From assembly GCA_039920305.1 (NCBI GenBank), contig JBDSEA010000172.1, positions 1 to 20,449 on the forward strand: a stretch of 20,449 bases of DNA. Direction: 5' to 3'. Each line of letters starts with the position of its first letter. Within the stretch, counting starts at the first letter, position 1. This document shows, piece by piece, positions 16,027-20,449 of this stretch. The position numbers and the translations under genes were made by a program. The stretch is from DASRAJ01 sp039920305. Lineage in GTDB: Bacteria; Bacteroidota; Bacteroidia; Chitinophagales; UBA10324. Under the pieces are notes generated by a model, which saw only the letters and a program-made list of their open reading frames with translations, did no database searches and was not told the origin of the DNA.

Positions 16027-17811
16027 TTACATTCTTTCAGGAACTTCAATACCCAGAAGCTTCATTCCTTTCTTAATAACTGAAGCAACAAATGAAGAAA
16101 GCCTGAGCCTGAGATCACGGGTAGCAGATTCTTCTGCGTTAAGGATGGGAAGCTCCTGGTAAAAATGATTATAAGCCCTGGCAAGGTGATAGATGTAGTT
16201 TGCAAGTACTGCAGGGTCATACCCGGCGGCAGCTTCCCGGATGATGGAGGGAAATCTCTGCAATTGCAAAATCAGCGAGCGCTCCTGTGGCTGCAAGGCC
16301 GATGCTTTTTCCCGGATTTCGGCTTTGGTAAATACCTGTGCGGACTCCGCTTTTCTCATTACGGATTTAATACGGGCGTATGTGTACTGTATGAACGGCC
16401 CTGTGAAGCCGTGAAAGTCAATGCTCTCTTCCGGATTAAAAAGCATTTTCTTTCGCGGATCTACTTTAAGGATAAAAAATTTGAGCGCCCCCAGCCCAAG
16501 AATGTGATAAAGGTCTTGCTGCTCTGCCGGCGAAAAATCTTCAATCTTCCCCAGGTCATTTGTATGCTCAGCAGCCGTAGCTTCCATCTCATCAATCATT
16601 TCATCAGCATCCACCACTCTTCCTTCCCTCGATTTCATCCGGCCTGAAGGAAGGTCAACCATGCCATAGCTTAAGTGATACATTCCATCGGCATAAGGCT
16701 CACCAAGCTTTTTGCAGATCAGCTTCAGCACCTTCATATGATAATCCTGCTCGCTTGCGATGGTATAGATCATTATATCAGGATGAAAATCATCGTAGCG
16801 CGCCTCCGCTATGCCAATATCCTGGGTGATGTACACAGAAGTTCCATCAGCACGAAGGAGTAATTTTTCATCGAGTCCCTCCTTTGTGAGATCAACCCAC
16901 ACAGATCCATCTTCTTTCTTAAAGAAGATGCCCTTGCCCAAGCCTTCCTGTACAAAAAATTTCCCCCGCTGATAGTTTTGTGACTCATAATAGGCTTTAT
17001 CGAAATCCACTCCAAGACGATCATAAGTTTCCTCAAACCCATCATACACCCAGCCATTCAGGGTATTCCACAGTGTGCGAACTTCCGGGTCACCGTCCTC
17101 CCATTTGACCAGCATCTCTTTGATCTCCACTGAAAGAGGCGCCTCCTTTTTAGCTTCATCCTCTGCCGCACCCTGTAAAATCAGTGCACCGATCTCATTT
17201 TTTAATTCGGTGTCGTACTTAACATAGTATTTACCAACAAGATGATCACCCTTCATTCCTGAACTTTGCGGAGTTTCATGATCGCCGAATTTCCTGTATG
17301 CCAGCATGCTTTTACAAATGTGAATGCCGCGATCATTGTAAATATTCACCTTCACCACCTCATTCCCCGCGGCTTTTAATATTTCACTCACCGAATAGCC
17401 GATAAAAATATTCCGCAGGTGACCAAAATGCAGCGGCTTATTTGTATTGGGTCCGCTATATTCAATCATCATTTTTTTGCCGGTAGATGGCAAATTGCCG
17501 AATGTTGGATCTTGCATGGCAGAAGTCAAAAATCTAATCCAGTACCCGTCGCTCAGTTTTATGTTCAGAAAGCCTTTTACCGGTTCAGCCTCAACAATCT
17601 CCTCAAATTGAATTCTTAATTCATTACCAATTTCTTTTGCGGCTTGCTCCGGTGATTTACGCGCAAGTTTGGCAATGGGGAAAATAACAATGGTAAAGTC
17701 GAAAGGGAAATCTTTTGGCGGAATGTTTACTAAAATTTCGTCAGGAGAAATTTTCTGTCCGTAAAGCTTTTCAACAATGGCTGCAGATTTCTCTCTTAGT
17801 AATTGCTCCAT
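16027..17811 (-). CDS. argS: Arginine--tRNA ligase (ArgRS)
   Basis: This class I synthetase attaches arginine to tRNA-Arg in the cytoplasm. Its 594 residues match the family's usual length. The N-terminal Add1 domain (1-110) is followed by EYSGPNTNKPLHFGHLRN (117-134) with the HIGH motif as HFGH (128-131). The KMSKS region reads RMKSREG (391-397), the form usual in ArgRS. VYITQDIGIAEARYD (326-340) and the anticodon-binding helices of the C-terminus (from IQYTYARIKSVMRKAE onward, ending KKGMKLLGIEVPERM) are intact. The start is ATG at 17811. It lies downstream of the arginase gene on the same strand, 178 bp apart, which may be separate transcription; the short perfect repeat at 17900-17913 (stem 5 bp) is too weak to call a terminator. 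Confidence 0.97.
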   Translation of the reverse strand: MEQLLREKSAAIVEKLYGQKISPDEILVNIPPKDFPFDFTIVIFPIAKLARKSPEQAAKEIGNELRIQFEEIVEAEPVKGFLNIKLSDGYWIRFLTSAMQDPTFGNLPSTGKKMMIEYSGPNTNKPLHFGHLRNIFIGYSVSEILKAAGNEVVKVNIYNDRGIHICKSMLAYRKFGDHETPQSSGMKGDHLVGKYYVKYDTELKNEIGALILQGAAEDEAKKEAPLSVEIKEMLVKWEDGDPEVRTLWNTLNGWVYDGFEETYDRLGVDFDKAYYESQNYQRGKFFVQEGLGKGIFFKKEDGSVWVDLTKEGLDEKLLLRADGTSVYITQDIGIAEARYDDFHPDIMIYTIASEQDYHMKVLKLICKKLGEPYADGMYHLSYGMVDLPSGRMKSREGRVVDADEMIDEMEATAAEHTNDLGKIEDFSPAEQQDLYHILGLGALKFFILKVDPRKKMLFNPEESIDFHGFTGPFIQYTYARIKSVMRKAESAQVFTKAEIREKASALQPQERSLILQLQRFPSIIREAAAGYDPAVLANYIYHLARAYNHFYQELPILNAEESATRDLRLRLSSFVASVIKKGMKLLGIEVPERM

Positions 17812-17989
17812 GCTTGCATTGGGAATGAATTGAAAAATAAGTGATGCTTCTGATTAATTATCATCGGTAAACCCTGTTGCGGTTTTGTAAATGCTTTCTG
17901 GAAACGGATTTCCGGGAGTGAAATAATCTTTTTGGGGACGCTTCTAAGCTCATGCTTTGCTGTATGGCCTATTTCAAAATGAATTCAAA

Positions 17990-18937
17990 CTAATCATTCA
18001 GCAACTGGTTTGTTACCTTAAGTAAAATCTCAAATACATTTTCTGCCATCAGGTTTTCTATATCAAGCGTAGGGTTCACCTCAGTGATTTCAAAGCAACA
18101 AACTTTCGGATTTTGTACCAGGCGCTGTAATAATGTTGCCGCCTGCTTTTCGGTAATCCCGTTCGGAGCAGGAGTACCCGTACCGCGGGAAATCGTAGGA
18201 TCCATGCTGTCCACATCAAAGCTGATATATATGTAATCACACGGCTCTACAGCTAACAGGATCTCTCTTCCGATTTTATCGATGCCCAGGTTATTGATCT
18301 CATCGGTTGAAAACACCTTCACTTTATTCTGTCGGATCACATATTCCTCTTGCGGTTCAAAATCACGCAGGGAAACATATACAAGATTTTGATACCTGAG
18401 TTTCGGCGCTATGCCACCCATGAGTTTAAAGTCTTCCCAGAATGAAATGGTTTGATCATCCGGAGTATTGGTTTTCTGGGAAAGATTATCTTCTGCCAGT
18501 GCGGCAGCGAGCGTCATACCGTGCATGTTTCCCGAGGGTGTGGTGTACGGGGAATGCATGTCTGCATGCGCATCAATCCAGATCACTCCGATACGGGCAT
18601 CAGGATAAGTGATTTTGATTCCTGCAATGGTTCCGGCCGCGGAGGCATGATCACCCGAAATAACAATCGGAAAACTTCCGTCTTTCAAAGTAGTATTTAC
18701 TGCCTCCATCATCCGCTCGCACACATTTTTAACATATTTTCCCCTGCGTGCATGGAGCGAGCGTGCCGGTTCGAAAAGCATGTTATTTTCATCCGGTATA
18801 ACCTCTTCAGGAAACTGCCTGAAGAAATTACTGCCAAAATCAAGTGCTGCAGTTTTAATCGCATCAAAACCCAATCCTGCCCCGCGGGTACCCGCGCCAA
18901 TCTCAGATTTTACAGCGAGTATTTTTATTTTCCGCAT
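17990..18937 (-). CDS. Arginase (arginase/agmatinase superfamily)
   Basis: This 315-residue binuclear manganese hydrolase most likely cleaves L-arginine to ornithine and urea. Metal ligands are visible: H97 in GDHASAAGT, D122/H124/D126 in IDAHADMHSP, and D241/D243 in SFDVDSMDP; E286 in EITEVNP matches the substrate-binding Glu of arginases. The loop SPYTTPSGNMHG (129-140) matches the SGNLHG loop that holds the amino-acid part of arginine in true arginases and is absent from agmatinases. The position of human Asn130 is His here. The start is the ATG at 18937, a few bases after a TATCTTTG box. The divergent neighbour is speA; so agmatinase remains a possible alternative by context, but the loop favours arginase. 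Confidence 0.87.
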   Translation of the reverse strand: MRKIKILAVKSEIGAGTRGAGLGFDAIKTAALDFGSNFFRQFPEEVIPDENNMLFEPARSLHARRGKYVKNVCERMMEAVNTTLKDGSFPIVISGDHASAAGTIAGIKITYPDARIGVIWIDAHADMHSPYTTPSGNMHGMTLAAALAEDNLSQKTNTPDDQTISFWEDFKLMGGIAPKLRYQNLVYVSLRDFEPQEEYVIRQNKVKVFSTDEINNLGIDKIGREILLAVEPCDYIYISFDVDSMDPTISRGTGTPAPNGITEKQAATLLQRLVQNPKVCCFEITEVNPTLDIENLMAENVFEILLKVTNQLLND

Positions 18938-18941
18938 GTCA

Positions 18942-18949
18942 CAAAGATA
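18942..18949 (-). promoter_or_regulatory. Candidate -7 promoter box (TATCTTTG) of the arginase gene
   Basis: On the minus strand this is TATCTTTG, a full TAnnTTTG match. Only four bases separate it from the ATG at 18937, so the mRNA would be leaderless or nearly so. A TTG -33 element is not evident at 19-21 bp. Confidence 0.5.
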
Positions 18950-19112
18950 ACGAATGGCCGTTCAGCGGTTGAACACCTTGCATCTGCGGATACAGTTCTT
19001 AGGGTTACAAAAATATTTTTAATTCACTGCGGCATCAATGCCAATCTTGAATTTTCGCAGGGTACCAGATTCAAAACGGAAAACGCGCTACCAGGATTGC
19101 TGAAAATTAATT

Positions 19113-19120
19113 TACGTTTG
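19113..19120 (+). promoter_or_regulatory. Candidate -7 promoter box (TACGTTTG) of speA
   Basis: TACGTTTG matches TAnnTTTG fully and lies 44 bp upstream of the speA ATG, giving a leader of about 35-40 nt. No good -33 element is seen. The 227-bp region 18938-19164 between arginase and speA holds both divergent promoters; I see no riboswitch-like structure or further gene in it. Confidence 0.45.
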
Positions 19121-19164
19121 CACGGCGAAAATTCCTGCCTCTAAAGAATATTTCATTCCCGAAA

Positions 19165-20449
19165 ATGACCAACACTTACCGTGATCTCGTTAACCAGACA
19201 TTTGATTTCCCACAGGATGGATTCGAGGTAATTGACAATGAGCTCTACTTCAACGGAGTGAATGTGATGAAGATCATACACAAGTATGGAACGCCGCTCA
19301 AAATGATCTACTTGCCCAAGATTTCTTCACAGATCAATAAAGCGAAGAACTTATTCAAGAAAGCTTTCAAAGAGAATAAGTATCACGCCAAATACTATTA
19401 TTGCTACTGCACAAAAAGCTCGCATTTTGCTCACATTCTGGAGGAGGTGTTGAACAATGACGTGCACATTGAAACTTCTTATGCTTATGATATTAACATC
19501 ATTCGTAAGCTCCACGAAAAGAAAGTGATTGACAAGGATCGCTTCATCATCTGCAACGGATTTAAAACAAGAACCTATACAAGTAAAATTGCGGCCCTCA
19601 TCAATGATGGCTTTACCAATGTGATTCCTGTACTGGATAACATGCAGGAAATTGACGCTTATCAGCGTACTGTCCGCGGAACCTGCAATGTGGGGATCCG
19701 TATTGCGGCAGAAGAAGAGCCGACATTTGAATTTTATACCTCACGCCTGGGTATCCGCTGGAGAGATATTCTTGAGTATTATGTGCAAAAGCTTCACAAC
19801 AATAAAAAGTTTCAGCTTAAGATGCTGCACTTTTTTATCAATACCGGTATCAGGGATAATGCATATTACTGGAGTGAATTAAATAAGGCACTGAATGTTT
19901 ATTGTCAGCTCCGTAAAATTTGCCCCACTCTGGATTCAATTAATATAGGAGGTGGTTTCCCGATAAAAAATTCGCTGGGCTTTGATTATGACTATGAATA
20001 CATGATCAATGAAATAGTGCTCCAGATTAAAAATGCATGTAAAAGGAATAAGATACCAGTGCCAAATATTTTCACCGAGTTCGGAAGTTTTACGGTGGGG
20101 GAATGCGGCGCAAACATTTACAAAGTAATTGCACAAAAGCAGCAGAATGATTCGGAGCTGTGGTACATGGTGGACAGCTCTTTTATTACCACACTGCCGG
20201 ATACATGGGGTATTGGCCAGCGGTTTCTCCTGCTGCCGATCAACAAATGGGAGGCCGATTATCAGAAAGTCAACCTAGGCGGGCTCACTTGCGATTCGCA
20301 GGATTATTACAATTCTGAAGTTCACATCAACCAGGTATTTCTTCCGAAAAATTCCAATGGCGAGCCGCTTTACATCGGATTCTTTCATACCGGCGCCTAC
20401 CAGGACCAGCTCAGCGGATACGGGGGCATAAAGCACTGTTTGATCCCAT
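19165..20449 (+). CDS. speA: Biosynthetic arginine decarboxylase, Bacteroidota type (3' end missing)
   Basis: This is a fold III PLP-dependent decarboxylase that would convert L-arginine to agmatine, the first step of polyamine synthesis. The frame runs from ATG 19165 through the window end; 428 residues are visible, probably nearly all of a 460-470-residue protein. Lys84 in YCYCTKSSHF is the expected PLP lysine. GIRIAAEEEPTFEFYTSRLG, then MLHFFINTG and NIGGGFPIKNSLGF (barrel glycine loop) follow. The usual EPGR phosphate-binding motif reads TEFGSF, as I recall for this family. LTCDSQDYY carries the active-site Cys-Asp contributed across the dimer interface, and GFFHTGAYQ closes the beta domain. 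The gene is divergent from the arginase. Specificity for arginine over related substrates is inferred from overall resemblance. Confidence 0.9.
   Translation, partial: MTNTYRDLVNQTFDFPQDGFEVIDNELYFNGVNVMKIIHKYGTPLKMIYLPKISSQINKAKNLFKKAFKENKYHAKYYYCYCTKSSHFAHILEEVLNNDVHIETSYAYDINIIRKLHEKKVIDKDRFIICNGFKTRTYTSKIAALINDGFTNVIPVLDNMQEIDAYQRTVRGTCNVGIRIAAEEEPTFEFYTSRLGIRWRDILEYYVQKLHNNKKFQLKMLHFFINTGIRDNAYYWSELNKALNVYCQLRKICPTLDSINIGGGFPIKNSLGFDYDYEYMINEIVLQIKNACKRNKIPVPNIFTEFGSFTVGECGANIYKVIAQKQQNDSELWYMVDSSFITTLPDTWGIGQRFLLLPINKWEADYQKVNLGGLTCDSQDYYNSEVHINQVFLPKNSNGEPLYIGFFHTGAYQDQLSGYGGIKHCLIP

Noticed and set aside
16165..16647. 160-residue plus-strand open frame
   Set aside because: Antisense to argS, which is intact and full length.
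17900..17913. GGAAA-cgga-TTTCC hairpin between arginase and argS as a terminator or attenuator
   Set aside because: The stem is only 5 bp, with no T tract on either strand, and no leader peptide or anti-structure is seen.
18452..19144. 230-residue plus-strand open frame across the arginase start and intergenic region
   Set aside because: Most of it is antisense to conserved arginase motifs, and the remainder covers the divergent promoters; the product resembles nothing.

Overview
The window looks like ordinary chromosome of a Bacteroidota bacterium, probably of the Chitinophagales/Saprospirales/Sphingobacteriales side. The reasons are: several secreted proteins with type IX secretion (T9SS) type A C-terminal sorting domains; family members typical of that phylum (GWxTD protein, WbqC-like protein, Pr6Pr-like membrane protein, the Bacteroidota form of arginine decarboxylase); promoter-like TAnnTTTG boxes close to start codons; and few Shine-Dalgarno sequences. 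I see no rRNA, tRNA, CRISPR array, insertion sequence, phage gene or integrase. No gene-free stretch exceeds 300 bases; the longest are 12753-12992, 3685-3917 and 18938-19164.

Layout. 1-1801 (+): a tight three-gene run with overlapping ends, holding the 3' part of a CbpA-type DnaJ co-chaperone, its CbpM-type modulator, and a six-helix Pr6Pr-like membrane protein. 1834-3684 (-): a large T9SS-exported propeller-like protein. 3918-4397 (+): a small unrecognised helical protein. 4433-5446 (-): a family 2 glycosyltransferase. 5643-7139 (-) and 7261-7914 (+): a divergent pair, an exported GWxTD-domain protein and a WbqC-family protein.

8021-15155 is mainly secreted protein genes: an exported protein of unknown function (-), a 692-residue T9SS protein with an EF-hand loop and an Fn3-like domain (+), a 284-residue exported protein with a degenerate sorting tail (-), and a 720-residue T9SS protein built from a duplicated OB-fold-type module around an Fn3-like domain (+). 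15189-15911 (-) is an unrecognised cytoplasmic protein that starts with TTG.

16027-20449 is an arginine section: arginyl-tRNA synthetase argS (-), an arginase (-), and divergently from it the biosynthetic arginine decarboxylase speA (+), which runs off the window end. The three enzymes use arginine for translation, for ornithine plus urea, and for agmatine/polyamines.

I found no clearly new biological system. The points most worth a second look are the internal duplication in the 720-residue secreted protein, which resembles the non-catalytic part of ExeM-type extracellular nucleases; the divergent arginase/speA pair; the coupling of a membrane protein to the CbpA-CbpM pair; and the near-leaderless promoters.
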